Source: Actinocorallia populi (GTDB lineage: Bacteria > Actinomycetota > Actinomycetes > Streptosporangiales > Streptosporangiaceae). Taken from it: a DNA stretch of 64,000 bases. Shown in pieces: positions 16,103 through 24,230 of the stretch (positions are counted from its first letter, which is position 1; each line of letters starts with the position of its first letter). The position numbers and the translations under genes were made by a program. The stretch covers positions 1-64,000 of the forward strand of contig NZ_PVZV01000007.1 of NCBI RefSeq assembly GCF_002995495.1. The letters are read 5' to 3'. The notes below the pieces were generated by a model. It did not search any database and had not been told where the DNA came from. It was given only the letters and a program-made list of their open reading frames with translations.

Positions 16103-17178
16103 CGGCGTCCTTTCCCGCGCATCCGGATCAACACCACGAGCAGGGGCGCGCCGACCGCGGCGACCACGACCCCGACCTGGAGCTCTCCCGGACGGACCAC
16201 GATCCGGCCGAGCACGTCGCAGCCGACGAGCAGCACCGGCCCGGCGAGGGCGGCGTACGGGATGCTCCAGCGGTGGTCGGGTCCGGCGATCCGGGCCGCG
16301 AGGTGCGCGACGATGAGTCCCGCGAACGAGATCGGCCCGGCCGCCGCGGTGGCCGAGCCGCACAGCAGCACCACCGACAGCGCGGCGAATCCCCGGACGA
16401 GTCCGACCTTCTGGCCGAGGCTGCGGGCCACCTCCTCCCCCATGGCGAGGCCGTTGAGCCCCCGGCTCGCCGCGAACGCGAGCACGAACCCGGCGGCGAT
16501 GCCGGGCAGCGTCTGCCAGAAGACCGTGAAGTCGCGGGCGGTGAGCGCGCCGACCTGCCAGAAGCGCATCTGGTCGAGGGCGGCCTGGTCGGTGAGGAGG
16601 ATCGCGGTGACCACCGAGGTGAGCGCCGCGGTGACCGCGGCACCCGCCAGCACCAGCGTGACCGGGGTGGCGCCGCCGCGCCCGGCGGCGCCCGCCACCC
16701 CGTACACGGCGACCGTCACCAGGGTCGTCCCGGCGAAGGCGAACCAGAGATAGGCGTTGCCCTGGACGCCGAAGACGCTCAGGGCGACCACGACGGCGAG
16801 GGACGCGCCCGCGTTCACCCCGAGGAGGCCCGGGTCGGCCAGCGGGTTGCGGGTCAGGCCCTGCATGACGACCCCTGCGACGGCGAGGCCGAGGCCCACC
16901 GTGATGCCGACGAGCGTGCGGGGCAGCCGCTTCTCGACGACGATCAGATGGTGGGGGTTCGCGGGGTCGTAGTGCGTGAGCGCCTGCCACACAGTGCCGA
17001 ACGGCAGCGCGTTCGCGCCGACGGCGAGGCTGAGCACGCACACCGCGACGAGCGCGGCGGCCAGCGCGAGCAGGCCGGCGGCCAGGGGGCCGATCCGGCG
17101 GCGCCGGGGCGCCGCGCCGGTCGGGGCGCCCGGGGCCGCCGGATCCGGCGTGCCCCGGGTGACGGGGAGGACGGGCAC
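16099..17178 (-). CDS. FecCD family iron-siderophore ABC permease
   Basis: This 359-residue permease has an alanine- and proline-rich cytoplasmic N-terminus of about 35 residues, then ten predicted helices with KRLPRTLVGITVGLGLAVAG and RNPLADPGLLGVNAGAS, the FecCD signature. I start it at GTG 17178 (VPVLPVTRG) because GGAAGAG precedes it; the longer frame to 17271 would overlap the binding-protein gene. It follows the lipoprotein gene by 32 bases and overlaps the second permease by four. Confidence 0.9.
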   Translation of the reverse strand: MPVLPVTRGTPDPAAPGAPTGAAPRRRRIGPLAAGLLALAAALVAVCVLSLAVGANALPFGTVWQALTHYDPANPHHLIVVEKRLPRTLVGITVGLGLAVAGVVMQGLTRNPLADPGLLGVNAGASLAVVVALSVFGVQGNAYLWFAFAGTTLVTVAVYGVAGAAGRGGATPVTLVLAGAAVTAALTSVVTAILLTDQAALDQMRFWQVGALTARDFTVFWQTLPGIAAGFVLAFAASRGLNGLAMGEEVARSLGQKVGLVRGFAALSVVLLCGSATAAAGPISFAGLIVAHLAARIAGPDHRWSIPYAALAGPVLLVGCDVLGRIVVRPGELQVGVVVAAVGAPLLVVLIRMRGKGRR

Positions 17179-17210
17179 GAAGAGCTCTTCCGGTGAACGC
17201 GGGCCGTCGA

Positions 17211-18254
17211 CTACTCGGCGGCCTTCTCGGCGGCCTCGGCGAGCTGCGGGACGTACTGGTCGAGCATCCACGGGATGGACAGCACGGTCGGCGCGCTGGT
17301 GGCCATGACGAAGGACTCGCCGACGATGGGCGCGAAACGCCCCTCCTTGATGGCGGGCATGGCCGCGATGACCGGGTCGGCGACGAACTTGTCGACGGCC
17401 TTCTGGTCGGCGAAGTACATCACCAGCACGTCGGCCTCGATCTTCTCGACGTTCTCGTAGCTCAGCTGGTAGAAGAAGTTGCCCTCCTCCGGTTTGGCGT
17501 CGAGCGCGGCGACGCTCGGGCTCAGGGTCATGCCGAGGTCGACGAGCATGCCCACCCGGGGGTCCTTGTCCCGGTAGACGTTGAGCAGATCGGCCTCGTT
17601 GGCCGCGGCGTAGAAGAAGTTCCTGCCCTTGACGACCGGGTGCTCATCGGCGAGCGCCTTCACCGAGGAGGTGGTCTTCTCCAGCAGTTCGGCTGCCTCG
17701 TCGCTCTTGCCGAGGGCCTTGCCGATGACCTCGATCTGGTCCTGCCAGGGCATCGCCCAGGGCTCGTCCGGGTAGGCGACGACCGGGGCGATCTTGCTGA
17801 GCTTGTCGAAGTCCTCCTGGACGATGCCCGAGTAGGGGGCCAGGATGACGTCGGGCTCGGCCTCGACGATCTCCTCGAACGGAACGTCGGTTCCCTCGGT
17901 CAGCAGGGCCGGGGTCGTCCCGCCCAGCTCCTTGATCTTGTCGGCGACCCAGGGGAGGACGCCGTCGGCGTTGCCGCCGTAGGTGTACCTGGGCATCGCG
18001 ACCGGCACCACGCCGAGGGCGAGGGCGGCGTCCTGGCTGGACCACCCCCAGGTGACGACCCGCTCGGGCGCCTCGCTGATGACGGCGTCGCCCAGCTTGC
18101 TCGCGATGGTGACGGGGAAGGCGTCGGCGGCGGCCGTGGCCGGGTTCGCCCCGGTCTCCTGCTCGGCCGAGGAACATCCGGTGAGCGCGAGGGCGGTCAC
18201 CGCGGCCAGGGCGGCCAGCGCGGCCCTGGGCCGCGACCGTGCGACGGCGAGCAT
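17211..18254 (-). CDS. Iron-siderophore ABC transporter substrate-binding lipoprotein
   Basis: This 347-residue protein has a lipoprotein signal (hydrophobic stretch, then LALTGC with Cys27 as the lipidation site) and a class III periplasmic-binding fold: PERVVTWGWSSQDAALALGV at the start, EIVEAEPDVILAPY in the middle. It captures an Fe3+-siderophore outside the membrane and delivers it to the two FecCD permeases. I chose ATG 18254, with GGAGAACC upstream, over 18272. The iron box at 18279-18297 lies 25 bases upstream, so the operon should be repressed by iron. Confidence 0.93.
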   Translation of the reverse strand: MLAVARSRPRAALAALAAVTALALTGCSSAEQETGANPATAAADAFPVTIASKLGDAVISEAPERVVTWGWSSQDAALALGVVPVAMPRYTYGGNADGVLPWVADKIKELGGTTPALLTEGTDVPFEEIVEAEPDVILAPYSGIVQEDFDKLSKIAPVVAYPDEPWAMPWQDQIEVIGKALGKSDEAAELLEKTTSSVKALADEHPVVKGRNFFYAAANEADLLNVYRDKDPRVGMLVDLGMTLSPSVAALDAKPEEGNFFYQLSYENVEKIEADVLVMYFADQKAVDKFVADPVIAAMPAIKEGRFAPIVGESFVMATSAPTVLSIPWMLDQYVPQLAEAAEKAAE

Positions 18255-18278
18255 GGTGGTTCTCCAAAACATCGGGGG

Positions 18279-18297
18279 TTAGGCGAGGCTAACCTTA
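18279..18297. promoter_or_regulatory. Iron box (DmdR/IdeR type operator)
   Basis: TTAGGCGAGGCTAACCTTA is a 19-base imperfect palindrome that matches the actinobacterial DmdR/IdeR consensus TTAGGTTAGGCTAACCTAA at 16 of 19 positions. It lies just upstream of the siderophore-binding lipoprotein gene, so Fe2+-loaded DmdR/IdeR should block transcription of 18254-15089 when iron is sufficient. Confidence 0.9.
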
Positions 18298-18387
18298 CAT
18301 TGATCTGATTTGTTCTGTCCCATCCGGCCCGTTCGTATCCGGCCATCCGAAACCGGCCTCCCCTGTCCGCCCGGTGACACCCCGCCA

Positions 18388-18422
18388 AACTCGTGACTGA
18401 GTTAGCATTCTGGTCACGAGTT
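18388..18422. promoter_or_regulatory. Operator-like inverted repeat upstream of the TetR gene
   Basis: AACTCGTGAC (18388-18397) and GTCACGAGTT (18413-18422) form a perfect 10-base inverted repeat separated by 15 bases, 21 bases before the tetR start. The spacing suits a TetR dimer or two dimers; autorepression of the tetR-VOC unit is the simple reading. Confidence 0.65.
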
Positions 18423-18443
18423 TTCCGACGGCTGGAGGCGACC

Positions 18444-19190
18444 ATGGCCAGAACGCAGCGAGCGGACCTGCGCCGGCGTGCCGACGCGCTCCTGGACGCC
18501 GCGGCGACGCTGCTGGTCGGCGCCGGCTTGCGCGAGCTCCGCATCGAGGACGTGGCCAGGCGCGCCGGCGTCGGCAAGGGCACGGTCTACCTGCACTGGA
18601 GCAGCCGCGAACACCTGCTGCTGGCGGTCGGCGCCCGTGAGGCGGCCGCGATCCTGGAGACGGTCGTCACCGCGATCCGCGCCGACCCGGCCGAGATCGC
18701 CCTGCACCGCTACCTCCGGCGGCACTTCCTGGAGGCCATGCGACGTCCCGTCCTGAAAGCCCTCTTCATCACGGACCATGCAGACTTCAATCCCTTCGCC
18801 CGGCAACCGGTCCAGGCCGGGTCCCCGAAGCCCAAGCTCATCGCGGCACACGACCATCTGGCCGCCCTGCACGACCATCGGCTTCTGCGGCCGGGCCAGG
18901 AACCGGCCGACATCGACTTCGCCGCGCAGGCGATCGCCTACGGCTTCTTCTCCGCGGCACCGCTCGTGGCCGACGACCCGCGCTTTTCCCTGGAACACCA
19001 GGCCGACCGGCTCGCCGAGGTCGTCCGCCGCTCCTTCGAACCGGCCAAGCCCCCCGCACCCGAGCGCTACGCGGCCGCCGCACCGCAGGTCATCGACGCC
19101 TTCGAGCGCCTCGGAGACGAATATCGCCGCATCGCCTACGGCACCGCCGACCGGCGTTCCGCAAGCCGATCAGAAAGGCCCGCCCCATGA
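18444..19190 (+). CDS. TetR family transcriptional regulator
   Basis: This 248-residue protein has a TetR HTH (LRIEDVARRAGVGKGTVYLHWSSRE, about 34-58) and a variable ligand-binding C-terminus. The ATG at 18444 has GGAGG at 6 bases and begins MARTQRADLRRR; the in-frame start at 18393 would lie inside the operator. The stop overlaps the VOC gene start (ATGA), so the regulator and the enzyme are coupled. The inverted repeat at 18388-18422 is its probable site. Confidence 0.92.
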   Translation: MARTQRADLRRRADALLDAAATLLVGAGLRELRIEDVARRAGVGKGTVYLHWSSREHLLLAVGAREAAAILETVVTAIRADPAEIALHRYLRRHFLEAMRRPVLKALFITDHADFNPFARQPVQAGSPKPKLIAAHDHLAALHDHRLLRPGQEPADIDFAAQAIAYGFFSAAPLVADDPRFSLEHQADRLAEVVRRSFEPAKPPAPERYAAAAPQVIDAFERLGDEYRRIAYGTADRRSASRSERPAP

Positions 19191-20179
19191 CCGCCAGTGA
19201 CATCACCGGCCTTCACCACGTCGGCCTCGTCGTCCACGACATGAGCGCCGCGATCGTGACCTTCCGCCGGTTGGGCTTCCACATCGGCCCCCCGGCCTAC
19301 CCCGCGCTGCCGCCGTCCCCCGGCACGGCACCGGAGCCGATCGGTGCGGGCAACACCCACGCGGACTTCCCTCTCGGCTTCATAGAGCTGCTCGCCTTCG
19401 CCCCGTCAAACCGCGAAGACCTTCCCGCCGAGGCCAAGCTCATCCCGTTGCACATTCCAGACGACCGGCTGGATGCGACGAGGCAGGCGATACGCGGTAC
19501 CGTCGCGGGTCTCGCCGACCGGCTCGACCGGTCGGAAGGAGCCCACATCCTCGTCTTCGCCACCGCCGACGCCGAGAAGACCGCCGCCCGGCTCGCCGCG
19601 GCCGGCATCGGCAGCAGCGGGGCTCTCGCCGCCCAACGGCCGATCACCACCGGCGAAGGCACCAGACTCGAAGCGATCAAATACCTCGAGATCAACGGCC
19701 ACCAGGAGACCGGGGGCGGCATGCCTCCCGAAGGCCGCGTCGGCGCCGCCGAAAACCCCCCGCCCGCGGTACTCGACGCCCAGATCGGCCTCGACCACCC
19801 CAACGGGGCGGTCGCCCTGGCCGAATGCCTTCTCTGCGTCGCCGACGGCGAACTCGACCGCACCGCCGAGCGCTACGAACGCCATCTCGGGGTCACCGCC
19901 CGGCGCGATGGCTCGTCCCGGCACTTCGACCTCGGTCCCGACCGGCTCACGATCACCACCCCGGCCGGGCTCTCCGCACGGCTGCCGGGCGAGCGAGCGC
20001 GCGACCTGCCCGCCTTGAGCGCCTACACCGTCGAAGTCGCCGACCTCACCGCCGCCGAACGGCTCTTGGAGAGCCAGGGCGCCCATCCCCGGTACACCGC
20101 CACCGGCGAGGTGTTCGTCCCGGCCGCCGAGGCGCACGGAGCAGCGATCATATTCCGGCAGGCCGCGACGATCGCGTGA
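19187..20179 (+). CDS. VOC family protein (two glyoxalase-like domains)
   Basis: This 330-residue protein has a first VOC half starting GLHHVGLVVHDMSAAIVTFRR and a second half (about 200-325), so it is a tandem glyoxalase/dioxygenase fold of the glyoxalase-like 3 type. His10 or His11 and Glu63 (FIELLAF) are likely metal ligands of the first half. The reaction is unknown; the family includes dioxygenases, lyases and drug-binding proteins. It is coupled to the TetR gene by an ATGA overlap, and may act on the TetR ligand. Confidence 0.85.
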   Translation: MTASDITGLHHVGLVVHDMSAAIVTFRRLGFHIGPPAYPALPPSPGTAPEPIGAGNTHADFPLGFIELLAFAPSNREDLPAEAKLIPLHIPDDRLDATRQAIRGTVAGLADRLDRSEGAHILVFATADAEKTAARLAAAGIGSSGALAAQRPITTGEGTRLEAIKYLEINGHQETGGGMPPEGRVGAAENPPPAVLDAQIGLDHPNGAVALAECLLCVADGELDRTAERYERHLGVTARRDGSSRHFDLGPDRLTITTPAGLSARLPGERARDLPALSAYTVEVADLTAAERLLESQGAHPRYTATGEVFVPAAEAHGAAIIFRQAATIA

Positions 20180-20271
20180 GTCGGCGCTCCGGGCACGGTT
20201 CGTCAAGGCCGGAACGCATGTGGCCCCTGACCGGCGACCCGCCGTAGCCTTCGGGCCTCGCTGAGGTCCGG

Positions 20272-21003
20272 TCAGGCGTTCGTGTGTGACAGGTGGTCGG
20301 GGAGGTCGGTGAGGCGTTCGATGCGGAGCACCGTCTCGTCCGCCGTCGGTGACGGCCCGCCGGTGACGAAGTCGATGCCGCGGTCCAGCCAGATGCCGGT
20401 GAGCCCGGCGAGGGCTGCGGCGTTCACGTCGCTTTCCAGCATGTCGCCCACGTTGACCGCCTGCGCGGGATCCGTCCGCATCCACCGGCAGGCGGCGGTG
20501 TAGGCGGCGGGTTTGGCCGTGCCGAGTTCGGTCGGGGTCAGGACGGCCTCGAAGTACTCCAGGAGGCCGAAGCGAGCGAGCTTGGCGCGCTGCTGCCCGG
20601 GATCCCCGTTGGTGAGAACGGCGAGACGCGGGGCATCGGGGAGCCGTTTCAGGTTCTCCAGGCAGGGCTGGACATCGGGGTAGCACTGCCAGGACTCCTG
20701 GAACGCGGCGAGGTAGCGTTCGGCGATCCAGGCGTCCAGAAGGTCAGGGCCGTCCGGTATCGGCTCGCCGAGCGCGGGCAGGAAGGAGCGGATCCTGCGT
20801 CGGTGGTGTTCGGCGAAGGAGCACTGACCGGCCAGGTACTCCCGCATGTGGCGGGCCTCCAGCGTCCACCACAACGCCGCCAGCTCCTCCGGTGGGGCCG
20901 TCGCGTTCGGCGCGGCCCGGACGATCTGCCCGATCGTCTCCCAGACCGCGCTTCGGTGATCGACCAGGGTGCCGTCCAGATCGAAGAAGACCACATCCGC
21001 CAT
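20272..21003 (-). CDS. HAD family hydrolase
   Basis: This 243-residue protein has HAD motif I FFDLDGTLVDH (Asp8 nucleophile, Asp10), motif II LAVLTNG (about 150-156), a Lys in GTAKPAAY (motif III) and motif IV NVGDMLESDVNAA. The C1 helical cap lies between I and II. It is a phosphatase of the YjjG/phosphoglycolate type; the substrate is unknown. The ATG at 21003 gives the expected start MADVVFFDLDGT. Confidence 0.92.
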   Translation of the reverse strand: MADVVFFDLDGTLVDHRSAVWETIGQIVRAAPNATAPPEELAALWWTLEARHMREYLAGQCSFAEHHRRRIRSFLPALGEPIPDGPDLLDAWIAERYLAAFQESWQCYPDVQPCLENLKRLPDAPRLAVLTNGDPGQQRAKLARFGLLEYFEAVLTPTELGTAKPAAYTAACRWMRTDPAQAVNVGDMLESDVNAAALAGLTGIWLDRGIDFVTGGPSPTADETVLRIERLTDLPDHLSHTNA

Positions 21004-21072
21004 AAGGTGATGATCTCTCGGCTTTCGTTCCCGATGCCAGCGAATATGGCACTTTGACGACCGGCGCGGCGT

Positions 21073-22101
21073 TCACCAGCTGATTCCGGCCGCCACCGGC
21101 AGGTGGTCGCTGCCGGTGGCGGGCAGCACCCGCGAGCTCTCCGGTTCCACGCCCCGGACCAGGATCTGGTCGATCCGCACCACCGGGAAGGACGCGGGCC
21201 AGGTGAAGCCGAAACCGTCACCGGCCGCGGTCTGGACCGAGCGCAACCGTGCGGTGAGACCGGCGAACGCGCGGTCGTCCGTGGTGCCGTTCAGGTCGCC
21301 GAGCAGCACCAGCCGCTCGTTGCGGTCGGCGGCGACGGCCTTGCCGAGCGCCTGCGCGCCCCTGTCCCGCGAAGCCGTCCAGAAGCCGGCTCTGAGATTC
21401 ACCCGGGCGGATCCCAGGTGGGCCACGTAGACCGCCAGCGGGCCCCGGTCCGTGGCCACCGTGGCACGCAGCGCCCGGTTGTAGGTCATCTTGACCTCGA
21501 CCGGCTTGGCGTCACCCAGCGGCCCGTAGTCCATCTCGGTGTCGACCGGCCGGATGTCCGACAGCGGCAGCCTGCTCCACAACCCGACCGTGCCCTGCAC
21601 CGTGTGGTGCGGATACGCCTTCGCCAGCTCCTTCTCGTACGTGCCCCGGGCCTGCTCGGTCACCTCCTGCAGGGCCAGCACGTCCGCGCCGGAGGCGGCC
21701 AGCACGCGGGCGGTGCCGGCAGGGTCGGGGTTGCCGGCGCCGACGTTGTGGCCTGCCACCGTGAGGTCGCCGCCCGGGTGGGACCTGTCGCCGAGCTGCG
21801 CGCCGAAGAGGTTCAGCCACACCATGACCGGCAGCAGCAGCGCGACCACCGCGGAGGCGGAGCGGCGCCACAACGCTCCGGCCAGCAGCACCGGGATGAA
21901 CAGGCCGAACCACGGCAGGAAGGTCTCCACCAGGCTGCCGAGGTTACCGATCCGGTTCGGGATCTTCGCGTGCAGCAGCATGAACAGGCCCAGCAGCAGC
22001 GCCAGCGCGGCTAGCACCGGGCCGCGCTTCCAGGGGCCCGGCCGGGAGACGACGCGGATCACCCGGCGGATGCCTTCTCGGCCGGTCTCCCCCTGCGCCA
22101 T
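21073..22101 (-). CDS. Membrane-anchored endonuclease/exonuclease/phosphatase family protein
   Basis: This 342-residue protein has three N-terminal transmembrane helices (about 30-47, 60-80 and 85-105) and an extracytoplasmic EEP domain: ADVLALQEVTE (catalytic Glu), VYVAHLGS, LLGDLNGT and SDHLPVAAGI, with the conserved catalytic His. EEP proteins cleave phosphodiesters of nucleic acids or phospholipids. The start MAQGETGR was preferred; the longer frame upstream runs into the response-regulator region on the other strand. It is divergent from the two-component genes. Confidence 0.9.
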   Translation of the reverse strand: MAQGETGREGIRRVIRVVSRPGPWKRGPVLAALALLLGLFMLLHAKIPNRIGNLGSLVETFLPWFGLFIPVLLAGALWRRSASAVVALLLPVMVWLNLFGAQLGDRSHPGGDLTVAGHNVGAGNPDPAGTARVLAASGADVLALQEVTEQARGTYEKELAKAYPHHTVQGTVGLWSRLPLSDIRPVDTEMDYGPLGDAKPVEVKMTYNRALRATVATDRGPLAVYVAHLGSARVNLRAGFWTASRDRGAQALGKAVAADRNERLVLLGDLNGTTDDRAFAGLTARLRSVQTAAGDGFGFTWPASFPVVRIDQILVRGVEPESSRVLPATGSDHLPVAAGISW

Positions 22102-22320
22102 GGGCCGTCCTCGTTCGCTGTCGGTCTCGCTCGTAGGAAAAGTACCGGTCACCGCCGCATCCCCGGGCCCTGGGCGGGGTACCGGTGATTCCCGCGAGTC
22201 GCTATTTGTGCCAATAGGGGGATTCGAGGTCATACCGTCAGTCAAGGCGGCCCGGTGTTGCCGGCGCGTATACGGTTTTCGATACGCCGGCGATATACAC
22301 CGGCTCGTAGCATCGAGAAC

Positions 22321-23016
22321 ATGCGCGTGTTGATCGTCGAGGACGAGCTCTATCTGGCGGAGGCCATCCGCGACGGTCTGCGCCTGGAAGCGATCGCCGC
22401 CGACATCGCCGGTGACGGCGACACCGCCCTGGAGCTCCTGGGCGTCAACACCTACGACATCGCCGTCCTCGACCGCGACGTCCCCGGGCCGTCCGGTGAC
22501 GAGATCGCCGAGCACATCGTCGCCTCCGGCAGCGGCATGCCGATCCTCATGCTCACCGCCGCCGACCGGCTCGACGACAAGGCCACCGGGTTCGAACTCG
22601 GCGCCGACGACTACCTCACCAAACCCTTCGAGCTGCGAGAGCTCGCCATGCGGCTCAGGGCGCTCGACCGGCGGCGCGCGCACAGCAGGCCGCCCGTGCG
22701 GGAGATCGCAGGCCTGCGGCTGGATCCGTTCCGCCGCGAGGTCTACCGCGACGGCCGCTACGTCGCGCTCACCCGGAAGCAGTTCGCCGTGCTCGAAGTC
22801 CTCGTCGCCGCCGAAGGCGGTGTCGTCAGCGCCGAAGAACTGCTGGAACGGGCGTGGGATGAGAACGCCGACCCGTTCACCAACGCCGTGCGCATCACCG
22901 TCTCGGCACTGCGCAAACGGCTCGGCGAACCCTGGATCATCGCCACCGTCCCCGGCGTCGGCTACCGCATCGACACCCGGACGAAGACCGGACGCGAGGG
23001 AGCCGAGCGTGAATAG
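22321..23016 (+). CDS. OmpR family two-component response regulator
   Basis: This 231-residue protein has a receiver domain (Asp8 acidic pocket, phosphoacceptor Asp51 in AVLDRD, Lys101) and an OmpR-type winged helix at about 125-222 ending VPGVGYRIDTR. It is followed by the kinase gene with an 8-base overlap. It probably binds the repeats at 24145-24162 in front of the serine hydrolase gene. There is no clear ribosome site before the ATG, so the message may be leaderless or weakly translated. Confidence 0.93.
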   Translation: MRVLIVEDELYLAEAIRDGLRLEAIAADIAGDGDTALELLGVNTYDIAVLDRDVPGPSGDEIAEHIVASGSGMPILMLTAADRLDDKATGFELGADDYLTKPFELRELAMRLRALDRRRAHSRPPVREIAGLRLDPFRREVYRDGRYVALTRKQFAVLEVLVAAEGGVVSAEELLERAWDENADPFTNAVRITVSALRKRLGEPWIIATVPGVGYRIDTRTKTGREGAERE

Positions 23017-24100
23017 GGCGCCCGGGTTGAGCGTCCGCCTCAGACTCACCCTCAGCTATGCCGGATTCCTCATGGTCGCAGGCGCCTTGCTGCTCGCCAC
23101 CGTGTGGGTCTTCCTCCTGCGCGACTTCAGCGTCGTTTCGAGCCGCCCCGGCGAATTCGTGCCTCTTCGCTCCGTCATTCTGCGCGCCTACGCCCCGGCG
23201 ACGGCCGCGGTACTGGCATTCCTGCTGGTGTTCGGTCTCCTGGGAGGATGGATTCTCGCCGGTCACATGCTCGACCCGCTGACCCGGATCACCTACGCCA
23301 CCCGCATGGCCGCGAACGGATCGCTCTCCCACCGCATCCGGCTGCCGGGCCGCGAAGACGAGTTCCGCGAACTCGCCGACGCCTTCGACACGATGCTCGC
23401 GCGGCTCGAGGCACACGTCGCCGAACAGCGGAGATTCGCGGCCAATGCCTCTCACGAACTGCGCACCCCGCTGGCGATCTCCAAGGCGCTTCTCGACGTG
23501 GCCCGCACCGACCCCGACCAGGACGTCGGCGAGGTCATCGACCGCCTCCACGTCGTCAACGCCCGAGCGATCGGCCTCACCGAGGCGCTGCTCCTGCTCA
23601 GCCGCGCGGACCAGCGGTCCTTCACCCGGGAACCCGTCGACCTGTCCCTCCTGGCGGAAGAAGCCACCGAAACGCTCCTCCCCCTCGCGGAAAAGCACGG
23701 CGTCACCATCGAGACCTGCGGTGACATCACCCCCACGGCCGGATCGCAAGCACTCCTGCTGCAGTTGACCATGAACCTCGTGCACAACGCGATCATCCAT
23801 AACCTGCCCGAACAGGGCACCGTGCGGGTGAGCACCGGCGTCCGCCCCGAGACGGTGGTGCTCACCGTCGAGAACACCGGCGAGAGGATCTCCCCGCAAC
23901 TGGCCTCGACGCTCACCGAGCCGTTCCAGCGCGGCACCGAGCGCGTGCACACCGACCATGCAGGCGTCGGCCTCGGCCTGGCCATCGTCAGAACCATCAC
24001 GCGCGCACACGACGGAACGCTCACCCTCACCCCGCGCTCCGACGGAGGGCTCCGCGTCACCGTGGAACTACCCGCAATGGCCCCGCACACCGACAGATGA
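23009..24100 (+). CDS. Two-component sensor histidine kinase
   Basis: This 363-residue kinase has two transmembrane helices (about 17-37 and 64-86) with a short external loop of about 25 residues, a HAMP domain (about 87-139), the H-box ANASHELRTP with His149, an N-box (LTMNLVHNAIIHN) and G-boxes (ENTGERISP; HAGVGLGLAIVR). I start it at GTG 23009, which overlaps the response-regulator stop and has GAGGGAG upstream. The tiny sensor loop suggests that it senses a membrane or envelope signal directly. Confidence 0.93.
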   Translation: MNRAPGLSVRLRLTLSYAGFLMVAGALLLATVWVFLLRDFSVVSSRPGEFVPLRSVILRAYAPATAAVLAFLLVFGLLGGWILAGHMLDPLTRITYATRMAANGSLSHRIRLPGREDEFRELADAFDTMLARLEAHVAEQRRFAANASHELRTPLAISKALLDVARTDPDQDVGEVIDRLHVVNARAIGLTEALLLLSRADQRSFTREPVDLSLLAEEATETLLPLAEKHGVTIETCGDITPTAGSQALLLQLTMNLVHNAIIHNLPEQGTVRVSTGVRPETVVLTVENTGERISPQLASTLTEPFQRGTERVHTDHAGVGLGLAIVRTITRAHDGTLTLTPRSDGGLRVTVELPAMAPHTDR

Positions 24101-24144
24101 AGTCGATGAGCGGCCATCTCGGATGCCTGTGAGCCAGAACACAC

Positions 24145-24162
24145 TTGAGGTTGACCTGAGGT
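24145..24162 (+). promoter_or_regulatory. Direct-repeat operator for the response regulator (candidate)
   Basis: TGAGGT occurs at 24146-24151 and 24157-24162 with an 11-base period, the spacing of OmpR-family direct repeats. The same stretch also contains TGACC-N3-GGTCA (24152-24164), which is dyad symmetric. It lies about 70 bases before the serine hydrolase start and just after the kinase gene, so it may bind the response regulator encoded at 22321 and control the hydrolase. Confidence 0.5.
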
Positions 24163-24230
24163 CAGGGTGAAAGCTCGGCGCAACGGCACAACGCCGACCG
24201 GGCACAACAAACCTAAAGGGGCAAACCTCA

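Noticed and set aside
14420-16753. A 777-codon plus-strand frame across the siderophore permeases
   Set aside because: It is antisense to two FecCD permeases and rich in Gly, Asp, Glu and Arg as expected from reverse-complemented membrane protein codons.
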